Shown piece after piece: positions 1 to 12,267 of a DNA stretch of 64,000 nucleotides (position 1 is the stretch's first letter; the number at the start of each line of letters is the position of its first letter). Source of the DNA: Vitellaria paradoxa (Eukaryota > Streptophyta > Magnoliopsida > Ericales > Sapotaceae); NCBI GenBank assembly GCA_019916065.1, contig CM034240.1, positions 17,655,894 to 17,719,893 on the forward strand, written 5' to 3'. The notes under the pieces were generated by a model. That model had not been told where the DNA came from. It made no database searches and worked only from the letters and a program-made list of their open reading frames with translations. The position numbers and the translations under genes were made by a program.

Positions 1-538
1 GCAGTCTAAGATGATAGGATTTCACTAATTAAATTGTGCCACTTGTCAGCTTGGCCCACTATTAAAGATAATTAAATACTTTTTAATATTTACTTCTTAA
101 AAATAATAAATAAATAAAAGATAATTATTTAAGAAGTATAATATTATCCAAACTCTTTGATATTATCTTTTATTTAATAAATAAAATAATACGATAATTA
201 TCTTAGAGTAATTAAATTCAACCGTGACTCTCTCAAATACATCTATAAATAGGGGTCACTATCAAAGAGGAAGAGAGAATCTTTTGCGTACAAGGAAACT
301 CTGTTGGATCAAGCTGTCAAAGCCCCACAAACTCTCAAGCAACAAGAAGAAACACGTGTTGATTCGAAATCAAGCTGCAAGCCCTTGCATCAACTTTTCG
401 AATAGAAGAATCAGAGGATTTTATTTTTTTGGATTGAAAATTCAGAGTTTGTAATCTATTTTCTTCAAATCAATAAAAGTTCAATTTGTTACTGCAATTT
501 TCTGTGTTTATTTTTCAAACACGAAATTTGTGTGTACA
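1..538 (+). mobile_element. Probable Ty1/copia-type LTR (solo or truncated at window edge)
   Basis: The stretch has the layout of a copia LTR: a TATA-type core (ctataaatagggg, about 242-254), then a leader-like segment, a polyadenylation-type AATAAA at about 470, and a terminus in ...TTTGTGTGTACA ending near 538. The left end lies at or just before the window edge, so TG...CA ends and a target duplication cannot both be verified. No gag or pol reading frame follows it, so a solo or orphan LTR is likely. A 76-codon frame across 224-454 is judged incidental. Superfamily assignment is by general resemblance only. Confidence 0.45.
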
Positions 539-1832
539 ATTATATATTATTACATAGATTAACTCTTTCACTTATATTTTAATATAATTTAATTTCAAAT
601 TCAATAATTTAGAATTTTTAGTTATCCAAATTGTTGGCCCAAAAATTCATAATTCTTCTAGTTTAAAAGTAATCTAATATCTTATTATGATTTGAACTAA
701 AGTATGAAATTGATTAAATATGTTTAAATTTAACCATGTTTGTATAAATATGCTCATATGCAATTATGTACGAAACACATGATTGAAAAAAATAAAGACA
801 AATTTGTCTGATTATTGTTTCTATTTACTATCATCTAAAAATAATCAAGTTATTAATGATTTTGGGATGTAGTATGTTGTAAGGGTTAGATTGTTCGCAC
901 ATTAAAACAATACGTGAGTTGAGTTCAGAATGACATAAGATAGTTCGGTTCGTATATAATGTGGGCATTAGAGCACTGAAAGCACTGAGAATGATGCATT
1001 TTTGGTATACTAGTTATCGTGCCTATGTTAAACACTAAGTATCCAAGTGTGAAGTGAATAACTGCAAAAAGTATCTAAGTAGTGAGCCCAACTTAAAACG
1101 AGTGTTCTCCTATTTCGACTTTATTAGGGTCTCTTAAGAATTTCTAAAACACAGACTCATGAGAAAAAAGTATCGAAATATAGAGACTCAAATTAGAGTG
1201 TACACATAAAAAAATAACAGTAAAATAATCCATTACTTTTTTTTTTCTCAACTAAATCTTTGTTTTTAAATCTTAATTTATTATTAATTAATATGTTTTG
1301 TTAATTTACTAAGAGATAAAATTATTTTTTATTTTATTTTATTTTATTTTTTAATAAAATAAAAATTTTAAAATAATATGTAATCAGTAATAATGTGATT
1401 CTTAACTAATTTTACATTGAAAATTAGATAAATAATAAAAAAATAGAAAAATTATATTTTAATATTGTAAAAATCAAGTTTAAATTAAGTTTTTTTTGAA
1501 TGATATATAATTAGCAATAATATGATTCTTAAATAATTTTATTTATATTAAGAATGATAAAAATTAAACAAAGAAGGAAAAAATTAATATTTTAATATTG
1601 TATAGATTAGGTACAGAGATTTTAATACAGTTATGATTGAATGAAAAGTCTCTAAATTAAAAAAAATATATACATTTAAATATGTAAAGTAGGAGATCTG
1701 TTAAAAAATACGGTTACGAAGAAGGGAAAAAAAATTTAAACTCTCTCATTTTTCTTCTTTTAATTTTTAAATCTCCCCACCAAACATAGTACTAACGAAC
1801 ATGGCATAATTATTCAAGGCGGGGGATATTGC
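539..1832. other. AT-rich intergenic DNA, no gene seen
   Basis: Strongly AT-rich DNA with many A/T homopolymers. I see no reading frame with recognisable protein features and no clear inverted-repeat termini. Confidence 0.6.
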
Positions 1833-3366
1833 GGAAAGAGGGGGTTGAAGTTGACCCCACAATTCCTCCCCCGGGGCCCAACTGCAGCCGCTGCAGTTGT
1901 GTTGAACGTTGTCGTTTTACGCAAAACGCGATGACTGCCTTTTTTTATTTTCTTTTTCTTTTTCGGAGGGGCACCGATGACTTTAGTGCGCCGTCTCAAA
2001 ATAAGAAAATTTTATAAATAAAACTAATTAATTTTTTATTTGATTAAGTTAAAAAATAAAATAAAAAATATTTTAAATATAATTAAATAACTTTTGACAA
2101 CTTTTGAGCGTGTAGTAAAATAAATAAAATAAAAATAATTAATTTTTAATATACTTGTTAAAAATATAAATATAAATAAATTTTATTTAATTTTTAACCT
2201 ATTTTCTTCTACCAAATTAAGGTTAAATGTTTTTGTCAAAATTTGTAAAAGTTTATTTATTAAATATAATTATATATATTCAAATTATATATAAAAACAT
2301 AAAAATAAGAAATCATGGTTTCCTCATACCATGTTTGGAGGATAGGAAAAAAAAAAAAAAACACATACACACACACACCACAAATTTTGGTGTTTTAGAT
2401 ATTTGATAAAACACCAAAAATTTTCAATAATCTTATATGATCAATTGTCAACACATCAATTTTTTGCTGATTTGGCAAAGGATATAATAGTTATTTCACT
2501 TTAGCGTAATTCAAAAATCGACAAAAAATTTTTATTAAACACACAAAAAATTATCAAAAATTACTAAAGATTTTTATTTATTTTACTACTTACTTAAAAG
2601 TTACCAAAAATTACTTAATCATATAAAAAAATTTTAATATATTTTTTAACTTAATCAAATAAAATTAACTATTTTTATTTTTATTTTTACTAACTTAATT
2701 AGTGGCTTAAAAATAAAAAAAGTTTGTAGTAATTTTCGGTAACTTTTTATGTATTTGATAAAAATTTTGATAACTTTTGAACTAAGTTAAAGTGAAATAA
2801 CCATTATGCCTTTCGCAAACTCAACAAAAAAGTGATGTGTTAGTAACCTATCACATATGATTATTGACAACTATTGATATTTTACCAAACACCTAAAATA
2901 TCAAAAGTTCGTATTTTAAAATTTTTTTTACCCTCTAAACGGAACCTTGGTGAAATTAAAAGTTCCTGTTTTTATGTTTTTATATATAATTTGAATAGAT
3001 ATAATTATTCTTTAAAAATAAACATTTACAAATTTTGACAAAAACACTTAATATTAATTTGGTTCAAGAGAATATGTTAAAAACTAAACTAAAATTTATT
3101 TATATTTATATTTTAATAGGTATATTAAAATTAATTATTTTTATTTTTATTTATGTTACTATGCACTTAAAAATTATTAAAAATTATTTTATTTTTTAAC
3201 TTAATCAAATAAAAAAATTAATTATTTTTATTTATGCCTCGGAAAAAAAAAAAAAAGAGGCGGCTATCTGACGATGGCCTTTTGAGCAAAACGACCGCGT
3301 TCAACGCAACTGCAGTGGCTGAGGTCAAGCTGATGTCGGGGGTCGACATCGACCCCCACTTTCCGG
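1833..3366. repeat. Long foldback (inverted-repeat) element with GC-rich outer arms
   Basis: The two halves are reverse complements of each other with indels. The GC-rich left end (about 1833-1970, containing aactgcagccgctgcagttg) pairs with 3236-3366. The AT-rich 2030-2240 pairs with about 3000-3235. The segment 2340-2510 (gcaaaggatataatagttat) pairs with about 2790-2935. The symmetry axis lies near 2.62-2.65 kb. This is the structure of a foldback or long-TIR MITE, possibly two nested elements. GC-rich tips on an AT-rich stem are unusual for this window. Frames of 61-149 codons in the arms are mirror copies of non-coding sequence. No target duplication was identified. Confidence 0.65.
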
Positions 3367-3572
3367 ATCGTCTCGTTTCGGGGCAAAGCGCGTCAAATCC
3401 GCATCTGATGCCACGCGTAAAGCACGCGGAACTGTACAACGGCATGGCGTGTCTAACATCCATCCTTATCCTACTTTCCGAATGCATCATTGATGATACT
3501 TTTCTCCTCCATCCATAATTATTATTTTTTTTTTCCCTCTCTCGTATATAGCACATCTTTTTTCCCTCCCTC

Positions 3573-3904
3573 GTAAACCCAGCTCGAGGGCAAATTAAAT
3601 GTGAGACTATGCTCCGAAGGGTAGAAGAATGGGAAAAAAAAAAAATGATTAGAAAAAAAGTAAACACAGCTTGAGGGCAAATTAAGGCTCCATTTAAGTG
3701 ATAAAAAATTAAAAAAAATGATAAAAAATATTAAAAATTTTTAAAAGTTATTTATTTTTATCTCAATATACGAATTATGAACTTACAACTTATTTCGTTT
3801 TATTTCATTTCATTTTATTTTTTGTCACTCTAAACGCACCCTAAATGTGGGACTATGCTTCGAGGGTAAAAGAATGGGAAAAAAATTGATTAAAAAAAGT
3901 AAAT
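3573..3904. repeat. Tandem duplication (~87 bp unit), second copy split by a MITE
   Basis: A unit beginning gtaaac(c/a)cagct(c/t)gaggg occurs at 3573-3659 and again from 3660. The second copy is interrupted after ...gcaaattaa by a MITE at 3686-3841 and resumes as atgtgggactatgct. The first copy therefore shows the pre-insertion sequence. Confidence 0.7.
3686..3841. mobile_element. Tourist-like MITE, 156 bp, TAA target duplication
   Basis: The element starts GGCTCCATTTAAGTGA and ends TCACTCTAAACGCACCC, which reads GGGTGCGTTTAGAGTGA on the other strand, giving imperfect terminal inverted repeats. TAA flanks both sides (3683-3685 and 3842-3844). The intact upstream duplicate (around 3597) has a single TAA at the same place. 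A 3-bp TAA/TTA duplication is typical of PIF/Harbinger (Tourist) MITEs. It has no coding capacity. Confidence 0.75.
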
Positions 3905-4988
3905 TCTATTTTTCATCCTTAAACATTTAATTAATTGTAAATGCATACCTTCAGTATTTAAAATTTACACTCACGTCTCTTATTTTAAAATGTTTATTAC
4001 ATTCAAATTCTTTTGTCAATTTGATTGCCAATCTTGAATAGAAAATATGATCAATATGAAAAGACCACGTGAGATGTTTCTTTATTCTTTTACTCTATCA
4101 ATGAAATATCTAAAATAGTATAGAAATGTTCACACGTTAAAAAGAAAAAAAAATCATTGTCTTATCAAATTATAGTTTAATTCCATCTTCAATTCAGAAG
4201 TTAATGTCTAGAAATATGAAACAATGAAATAAAACAAAAATAAAGCATTCGACTTCTCCAATTATAGTTTAGCTTTACCTCTAAAATTGAAGTCGATGCC
4301 TAAAAATAAAAAATAATGAAATAAAGCTAACGTCTTCTTATATTATAGTTTAACTCCTCGGCAAATTATTTTTTTTATTTTTAATATTTTAAATGTATTT
4401 TAAATATTTTATAAAATTTCAAAGGTAAAAGTGACATCTCATATAATTTTCATATTAAATTACACTATTTTATTTAACATTGACGATTAAATTGATATAA
4501 AAATTTGTTGTAATAAATATTTTCAAAATAATTAGTGTAAGTATAAGTTTTATATGTTAAGTGTAGCTACTGTTGAGAGAAGGTAAATATAAGTTATTCA
4601 AAAAATAAAATAACTGAATATTCTTTTTTAAATGATGAGTTATTTTCTCAAACTTATTTGTTTTTACCCAAAAAGTGTAAACTAAACACAACAAATAAAA
4701 TTTTGTATAAAAATGACTAGAATCACTTTTAACATTTTTCTCTCTCATTTTTACCGTTGCTCCTTCAATTTTTCTCCCAAAGTTGGAAGAAAGAAATGAT
4801 TTAAGGAAAAAAAAAATTCATTTCCTCCATTTTTACTTCAAATTAAATTAAGGAAAATCATCACTCCCTCTCATTCTCCCTCCCCCCACTTTCCTTAAAA
4901 CCAAAAATATTTAGTATTAATAATAATAATAAAATTGTGAAAGCTTAATATGTTTAATTAATACATGATTACTTATTTATAATGATCT
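3905..4988. other. AT-rich intergenic DNA, no gene seen
   Basis: No supported gene. A short tract with repeated phrases (taaaaataaaaaataatgaaataaa and relatives, 4200-4330) looks like a decayed local duplication. Confidence 0.5.
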
Positions 4989-5147
4989 AGGATGTGTTTG
5001 GAGTAATAAAACGTGAGATAGAATGAGATAAAGTAAAATAAGTTGTGATTCGTAATTTATACAGTGAAATAAAAAATGAATAACTTTTAGAGATTTTTAG
5101 AAATTTTTACTGTTTTTCAGAATTTTTTGTCACCTTAAATGGAGTTT
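4989..5147. mobile_element. MITE related to the 3686-3841 element
   Basis: It starts GGATGTGTTTGGAGTAATAAAA and ends TTTTTTGTCACCTTAAATGGAG. The right end reads CTCCATTTAAGGTGACAAAA on the other strand, matching the terminus of the MITE at 3686. The interior has the same run of phrases (gagataaagtaaaataagtt, gtgattcgtaatttata). Exact ends and target duplication are uncertain. Confidence 0.5.
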
Positions 5148-5331
5148 TAATCATTTTAAATTTGTAGGATTTGAACTCCTTTACGACTCACATACAATTC
5201 ACTTATTCTCCAATAAGATGTAAAATGTACGAGCAAAGTGAGGCTATTTTCTTATTCAAGCATTTCTAAGTTGGTTTACAAGAACATAAAGAACATTGGG
5301 GGTGGGGCGTTGCTTGCCGTGACTCGATATA

Positions 5332-5479
5332 GGCTTCGTTTGGAGTCTCAACAAAAACTAAAAAACTTTAAAAATTTTTAAATCATTCCAATCAAATTTT
5401 GCCATCTATCATTTTTTACATCACATCAATCCTACTTTTTGATTTTTTTATTTTATTTTTGTTGGGACTCCAAACACCC
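5332..5479. mobile_element. MITE, ~148 bp, GTTTGGAGTC-type termini
   Basis: The left end GGCTTCGTTTGGAGTCTCAA is mirrored by the right end TTGGGACTCCAAACACCC, read on the other strand as GGGTGTTTGGAGTCCCAA. The body is AT-rich and non-coding. The flanking trinucleotides do not match clearly. Confidence 0.6.
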
Positions 5480-6034
5480 TCATAGTATTGTTGTTTGCTG
5501 GCAAGCTTGTTGGCAACCACTGAGAATTATACAAAATGCGTACAAGCATCTAAAGTTCGTTGGGTTAGTTGTTGGATATCATCGCAAATTACAAAAACTG
5601 TGTTATGCAACAAGGGAGCTCACTCGGTAGCAAGGAACGCAGTTCTAAATTCTTAAGCACTAATTTAGAGCCCGTTTTAGGCTGCGTTTTATTGTTTACT
5701 ATACATAGGTACATGCCTAACATATTATCTAAGTTCAAGTTTAGATTTTTTAAGGTTTGTGAGAGAGAAATAAATAAGAGTAAGGGGAGTAGTGTTTCTT
5801 CATTTTGTTTCGTCTATTTTTGTACTTCTTTTTCTCTATTGTTAGAAGTTAATAATAGAAAACTAGGTAATATCATACCTCTAAAGTTAAGACAATTTTG
5901 CTTAATAATCTAAATCTTGTATTATTGCTTTCTATAATTTGTTTGTATAAATTCGCTTGTATTACTAAAATTGATTCGAATTCCACACAATAACGTAAAT
6001 ATTCGAATTAGTTTTGTTAGTAACTTTATTTTTT

Positions 6035-6860
6035 GTTAAGGCTAAAATTGTAAATTGATAAATCTATGATCAAATAGAATTGTATGTACTTTATACTTAA
6101 TGTAAGCTAAGACACTAGAGTTCTAAGTCGATTAGAATTCGAAAATGTCTCAGAAAATCAAGTTTCCATAACGGCTAAAAGTTCTAAAGAGATTCGGAAT
6201 TGAATTACGCAGGAAGAGCGTAGGAAGACTGCTGGCACTCGTTGGAAAATCCCGAGAGCTGAAATTGAAGATTAAGCCATGCGAGAAAACCGCTCTGAGT
6301 CGTAGGATGGCTGCGGGAAGCACGCGGGAAGCCCGCCCCGGGCTTCCCATGAGGTAGGCTTTTTCAGCCAGTTTTGAATGGTTCGAGCTCTAGCCACCTC
6401 TAGTTATCTATATATATCTCTAGGCATCATCAAGCTTGATATACACACAGATATATAGAGAATACACATGTGATTGGAAGCTTAAAAGTTTAATTCTCTC
6501 CATCACTTAGCCATCATGGTTCGTGTTTAATCCGAAGGAGTTCGGGTTTAAGGTTTGTGCTCGCTGTGGATTCAACAAAGCTACCGAAAATTAGGTGTTG
6601 TGCCTTCTAGAAGTCGAAGGGCTTTTGTTAAAGGAGTTGGTGAATCGAGAAGTCGAGCAAACGTCAACGGAGAATAGAGTCGAAAAGTCGATCTATTGAC
6701 TGGTTAAGTTTGTAACAAACAATTTGTTTTTAGTAAAAGTTTTTATTTGAGGTTTTTCTTCGTCGGTTACCTCGTTTTGTTTATCTCGCCTTCTATCATT
6801 GTGTGTTTGTGGATTGGTTGTTTGGAATAATTAGAGAATAAATGAATCAAATCGTATTAA
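6035..6860 (+). mobile_element. LTR-like region, possibly Ty3/gypsy
   Basis: A candidate LTR start (TGTTAAGGCTAAAATTG near 6037) is followed by a moderately GC-rich body, a TATA-like tract (tatctatatatatctcta, about 6405-6422) and a leader-like segment rich in gtcgaa/gagtcg motifs up to about 6700. This resembles the U3-R-U5 layout of plant gypsy LTRs. No paired LTR, primer-binding site or pol domain is visible next to it, so it would be a solo or decayed LTR. A 66-codon reverse frame at 6150-6350 is judged incidental. Confidence 0.3.
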
Positions 6861-6934
6861 ACATTATTTTATTTAAACTCAACTTATTTACTAAAAATGA
6901 TTCAATAGTTTTTACAAGGATGATGATATCCCCA

Positions 6935-7905
6935 TTCCACAAAAAAACTTTCCCTTGCTCCACTATTTTGCTTTTATTTTTTTATTAATTTTATTTATTT
7001 ACAATATCATTCAAATGACATAAATAGTACCCTTGATTCATGAGTTCTATATATTAGTTTCTCTTATTATTAAAAATAATTTATCGATATAATTTAAATT
7101 TTTATAATAAAAGATATTTATTTAAATTTTTATAAAAAATAAATAATTTTTTTAAAAAGAAATAGTTATGTTAACTTACCAAAATATTCTTAATTTTTGA
7201 CTATAGGAAGGTAACTCATGTGGCATAAATAAAATATTTTAAAAAGTTTAGGTAATAATTACTTACCCACATATCAAAAAGTTTAGAAATATAAATTACC
7301 ATATTATTCTTAATTTTTATCATAAAAAGTTAACTCATACGCCATAAATTGCATATAGGATGTGATATTTTCGCTCACATAATAGCAGACTTAACATTTT
7401 TTGTCAATAAGAATGAAACTTAAATACTTTCTCGAGAGATAGTAAGAATTTTTTTATAATAAGCTTATTACGAATAATTATGATAACATAATAAAATTTT
7501 CAAGGATTATTTTTTAAAAATTAAAATTATTTTAACAAAAGTTATAATTAGCAGTGAATTGGTCATATTATATACATGTACATTATACTGAAAAATGACA
7601 ATTACAATTGAATAATGTGATTTGATTACCAAATCTATATGGAGGTTGATTAACAAAATTATGTGGGTACTTTAGAAATACATATACAATTATTTCTTAT
7701 TATAAAAATTTAAATTATTTTAATCAAAAACTATTATTTATTTATAAAAATTTAAATTATACTAATAAGTTATTTTTGAAAATAAATGGAACTAATATAT
7801 AAAGCCAATGAATTGAGAATAATTTTGTCATTTAAATGACCACAGAGCAAACAAAACAAATGAAAAAAAGAAAAGCAAAAGGTAGAGCAGGGGAAAGATT
7901 TTGGA
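6935..7905. repeat. Second foldback element, arms ~170-180 bp
   Basis: The left arm (about 6935-7115: ctttcccttgctccactatt, then ttcatgagttctatatatta) is the reverse complement of the right arm (about 7735-7905: agagcaggggaaag, ggaactaatatataaag). The axis lies near 7.42 kb, in AT-rich DNA that also holds short direct repeats (taactcat...cataaat at about 7210 and 7330). The outer 80 bp of the right arm (7826-7905) is the first part of the tandem unit that follows. Confidence 0.55.
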
Positions 7906-10900
7906 TTTTGGGAGATTAGTAGCAGGTTTAATATTAGTTTCGTAACATCAACTTTTTAACTTGTTGAATTTTAATTTAACGGTTTAAATACATTCATATA
8001 TTTTTAATTAAAAAAATATTTAAATAAATTTAAGCCTTTAATTTTAATCTAACACTCTAAGAGGCAAGTATCATTGAGTTCACAGTAACCTTAGGGTCCG
8101 ATTGGATGGTGCTAAAATTTCAGAGGGAAAAGTTTTAGAGGGGATATAAGATAAGATGGGGTATTATTTTTAGAGGGTTAGCCCACATTGATGCGATGTT
8201 TTTGGAGGTGGATAACTTTTGATTTAGTTTGAATATTTTATAAATAAGAGGAGGTGAATAATGGAAAAAACAGTGAAATGACTCTTTTACTCTTGTGGTG
8301 TCCCAAACTTGGTTGCACATTAAATTAAACTTGGTTACCCAGACTTAATTATATGTTTATGTTAATTTTGTCATTTAAATGACCATGGAGCAAACAAAAC
8401 AAATGAAAAAAAGAAAAGCAAAAGGTAGAGCAGGGGAAAGATTTTGGATTTTGGGAGATTAGTATCAGGTTTAATATTAGTTTCGTATCATCAACTTTTT
8501 AACTTGTTGAATTTTAATTTGACGGTTTAAATACATTCATATATTTTTAATTAAAAAAATATTTAAATAAATTTAAGGCTTTAATTTTAATCTAACATTT
8601 TAAGAGGCAAGTATCACCGAGTTCATAGTAACCTTAGGGCCCAATTAGATAGTGCTAAAATTTCAGAAAGATAAGTTTTAGAGGGGTATAAGATAAGATG
8701 GGGTATTATTTTTAGAGGGTTGGCCCACATTGATGCGATGTTTACGGAATGTGATAACTTTTAACTTGGTTTGGATGTTTTATAAATAAGAGGAGGTGAA
8801 TAATAGAAAAAACAGTCAAATGACTCTTTTGCTCTTGTGGTGTCTCAAACTTAGTTCTACATTAAATTAAACTTGGTTACCCAGACTTAATTATATGTTT
8901 ATGTTAATTTTGTCATTTAAATGACCACGGAGCAAACAAAACAAATAAAAAAAAGAAAAGCAAAAGGTAGAGCAGGGGAAAGATTTTGGATTTTGGAAGA
9001 TTAGTATTAGGTTTAATATTAGTTTCGTAACATCAACTTTTTAACTTGTTGAATTTTAATTTGACGGTTTAAATACATTCATATATTTTTAATTAAAAAA
9101 ATATTTAAATAAATTTAAGCCTTTAATTTTAATCTAACACTCTAAGAGGCGAGCATCATCGAGTTCACAGTAACCTTAGGGCCCGATTGGATGGTGTTAA
9201 AATTTCAAGAGGATAAGTTTTAGAGGGAGTATAAGATAAGATGGGGTATTATTTTTAGAGGATTAGCCCACATTGATGCGATGTTTATGGAGTGAGATAA
9301 CTTTTGACTTGGTTTAGATGTTTTATAAATAAGAGGAGGTGAATAATAGAAAAAATAGTCAAATGACTCTTTTACTCTTGTGGTGTCCCAAACTTGGTTC
9401 CACATTAAATTAAACTTGGTTACCCAGACTTAATTATATGTTTATGTTAATTTTGTCATTTAAATGACCACGGAGCAAACAAAACAAATGAAAAAAAGAA
9501 AAGCAAAAGGTAGAGCAGGGGAAAGATTTTGGATTTTGGAAGATTAGTATCAGGTTTAATATTAGTTTTGTAACATCAACTTTTTAACTTGTTGAATTTT
9601 AATTTGACGGTTTAAATACATTCATATATTTTTAATTAAAAAAATATTTAAATAAATTTAAGCCTTTAATTTTAATCTAACACTCTAAGAGGCGAGTATC
9701 ATCGAGTTCACAGTAACCTTAGGGCCCGATTGGATGGTGTTAAAATTTCAAGGGGATAAGTTTTAGAGGGGGTATAAGATAAGATGGGGTATTATTTTTA
9801 GAGGATTGGCCCACATTGATGCGATGTTTATGGAGTGGGATAACTTTTGACTTGGTTTGGATGTTTTATAAATAAGAGGAGGTGAATAATAGAAAAAACA
9901 GTCAAATGACTCTTTTGCTCTTGTGTTATCCCAAATTTGGTTCCACATTAAATTAAACTTGGTTACCCAGATTTAATTATATGTTTATGTTAATTTTGTC
10001 ATTTAAATGACCACGGAGCAAACAAAACAAATAAAAAAAAAAAGAAAAGCAAAAGGTAGAGCAGGGAAAGATTTTGGATTTTAGGAGATTAGTATCAGGT
10101 TTAATATTAGTTTCGTAACATCAACTTTTTAACTTGTTGAATTTTAATTTGACGGTTTAAATACATTCATATATTTTTAATTAAAGAAATATTTAAATAA
10201 ATATAAGCCTTTAATTTTAATCTAACACTCTAAGAGGCGAGTATCATCGAGTTCACAGTAACCTTAGGGCCCGATTGGATGGTGCTAAAATTTCAGGGGA
10301 ATAAATTTTAGAGGGGATATAAGATAAGATGGGGTATTATTTTTAGAGGATTGGCCCACATTGATGCGATGTTTATGGAGTGGGATAACTTTTGACTTAG
10401 TTTGGATGTTTTATAAATAAGAGGAGGTGAATAATAGAAAAAACAGTCAAATGACTCTTTTGCCCTTGTGTTGTCCCAAACTTGGTTGCACATTAAATTA
10501 AACTTGGTTACCCAGACTTAATTATATGTTTATGTTAATTTTGTCATTTAATTGACCACGGAGCAAACAAAACAAATGAAAGAAAGAGAAGCAAAAGGTA
10601 GAGCAGGGGAAAGATTTTGGATTTTGGGAGATTAGTATTCGGTTTAATATTAGTTTCGTAACATCAACTTTTTAACTTATTGAATTTTAATTTAACGGTT
10701 TAAATACATTCATATGTTTTTAATTAAAAAAATATTTAAATAAATTTAAGCCTTTAATTTTAATCTAACATTCTAAGAGGCAAGGATCACCGAGTTCACA
10801 GTAACCTTAGGGCCCGATTAGATGGTGCTAAAATTTCAGGGGGATAAGTTTTAGAGGGGGTATAAGATAAGATGGGGTATTATTTTTAGAGGGTTGGCCC

Positions 10901-11625
10901 ACATTGATGCGATGTTTATGGAGGGGATAACTTTCGACTTGGTTTGAATGTTTTATAAATAAGAGGAGGTGAATAATAGAAAAAACAGTCAAATGACTCT
11001 TTTGCCCTTGTGGTGTTCCAAACTTGGTTTCACATTAAATTAAACTTGGTTATCCAGACTGAATTATATGTTTATGTTAATTTTGTCATTTAAATGACCA
11101 TGGAGCAAACAAAACAAACAAAAAAAAGAAAAGCAAAAGGTAGAGCAGGGGAAAGATTTTGGATTTTGGGAGATTAGTATTAGGTTTAATATTAGTTTCG
11201 TAACATCAACTTTTTAACTTGTTGAATTTTAATTTGACGGTTTAAATACATTCATATATTTTTAATTAAAAAAATATTTAAATAAATTTAAGCCTTTAAT
11301 TTTAACCTAACACTCTACGAGGCAAGCATCATTGAGTTCACAGTAACCTTAGGGCCCGATTGGATGGTGCTAAAATTTTAGGGGGATAAGTTTTAGAGGG
11401 AATATAAGATAAGATGGGATATTATTTTTAGAGGATTGGCTCACATTGATGCAATATTTATGGAGGGAATAATTTTTGACTTGGTTTGGATGTTGTATAA
11501 ATAAGAGAAGGTGAATAATGGAAAAAACAGTCAAATGACTCTTTTGCCCTTGTGGTGTTCCAAACTTGGTTGCACATTAAATTAAACTTGATTACCCAGA
11601 CTTAATTATATGTTTATGTTAATTA
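7826..11625. repeat. Seven tandem copies of a ~543 bp unit
   Basis: The landmark gtcatttaaatgacca recurs near 7829, 8371, 8913, 9455, 9997, 10542 and 11083. The landmark gattggatggtgctaaaat recurs, with point changes, near 8099, 8642, 9184, 9727, 10271, 10813 and 11356. Both give a period of about 542-545 bp and seven copies. Each unit contains part of a foldback arm (about the first 80 bp), an AT-rich segment, a CTTAGGGCCCGATTGG terminus and part of the MITE body. Copies differ by only a few percent, so the amplification is recent. The recurring 61-codon reverse frames in several copies are a product of the repeat, not genes. Confidence 0.9.
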
Positions 11626-12264
11626 TATAATGTGAAAACCAACTAGTACAAATTAATTTTAGACAAATTAATTATAAATAAATTATTTTATTAATAAATT
11701 AAACTTTATAAAATATATAAATTAGTTTCGTAGACAATAACATCTCAATTTATCCGAAATTTTCTTAATCGCTTATTTATTTTCTCCTTATTTAAAAAAA
11801 TCAATATATGTGTAATTTTGTATAAATTTGCTAAAAATAATATTATTATATTTGCTAAAAAATATTATTATTATCTTTAAATCACATCACCTCCTATTTG
11901 GAAAAAATATATTTTTTTAATCACACGACCCCCTATTTGGAAAAAAATTATATTTTTTTATTTTTATTAATATAATTTTTTGATACATTTTTCCATTAGA
12001 AAAAAAGAATTATTTCTAATATAAAATACATTTTGTAGGTGAGAAGGGGCATAATGGTCCAAATTAGTTCATATAAGGGGGGATAATTTTTGGAGAGTTC
12101 AAACACTCTCCAAAAATAATACACATTCTTCCTAGATTAAGAAAGGAGGATAATTTTTAAAAAAGATAAATTTTGCTTCTTAAACCAAGCAAAAAACATC
12201 ACATCAAATTTTATAAGGTTGTATTATTTATGGAGGTTACATTTTGTAGCATCCAATCGACCTC
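8094..12264. mobile_element. TTA-flanked MITE whose left part has been tandemly amplified
   Basis: The left terminus GGGTCCGATTGGATGGTGCTA (8094) is mirrored by the right terminus TGTAGCATCCAATCGACCTC (ending 12264), read on the other strand as GAGGTCGATTGGATGCTACA. TTA precedes the left end (8091-8093) and follows the right end (12265-12267), fitting a PIF/Harbinger-type target duplication. The last tandem copy, from about 11350 to 12264, looks like a complete element of about 0.9 kb. Earlier copies contain only its left part plus flanking DNA. No transposase frame is visible, so it is non-autonomous. Confidence 0.6.
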
Positions 12265-12267
12265 TTA

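Noticed and set aside
3218..3667. 149-codon reverse frame and its + strand partner (3234-3518)
   Set aside because: Both lie in the GC-rich arm of the foldback repeat, with a mirror version at 1814-2017. No domain is recognisable.
5569..5913. 114-codon + strand frame
   Set aside because: No domain, AT-driven composition and no promoter or splice context. Probably chance.
8135..10493. Four near-identical 61-codon reverse frames (8135, 9220, 9763, 10308)
   Set aside because: They are copies of the 543-bp tandem repeat. Three of the seven units lack the open frame, and there is no protein-like conservation beyond DNA identity.
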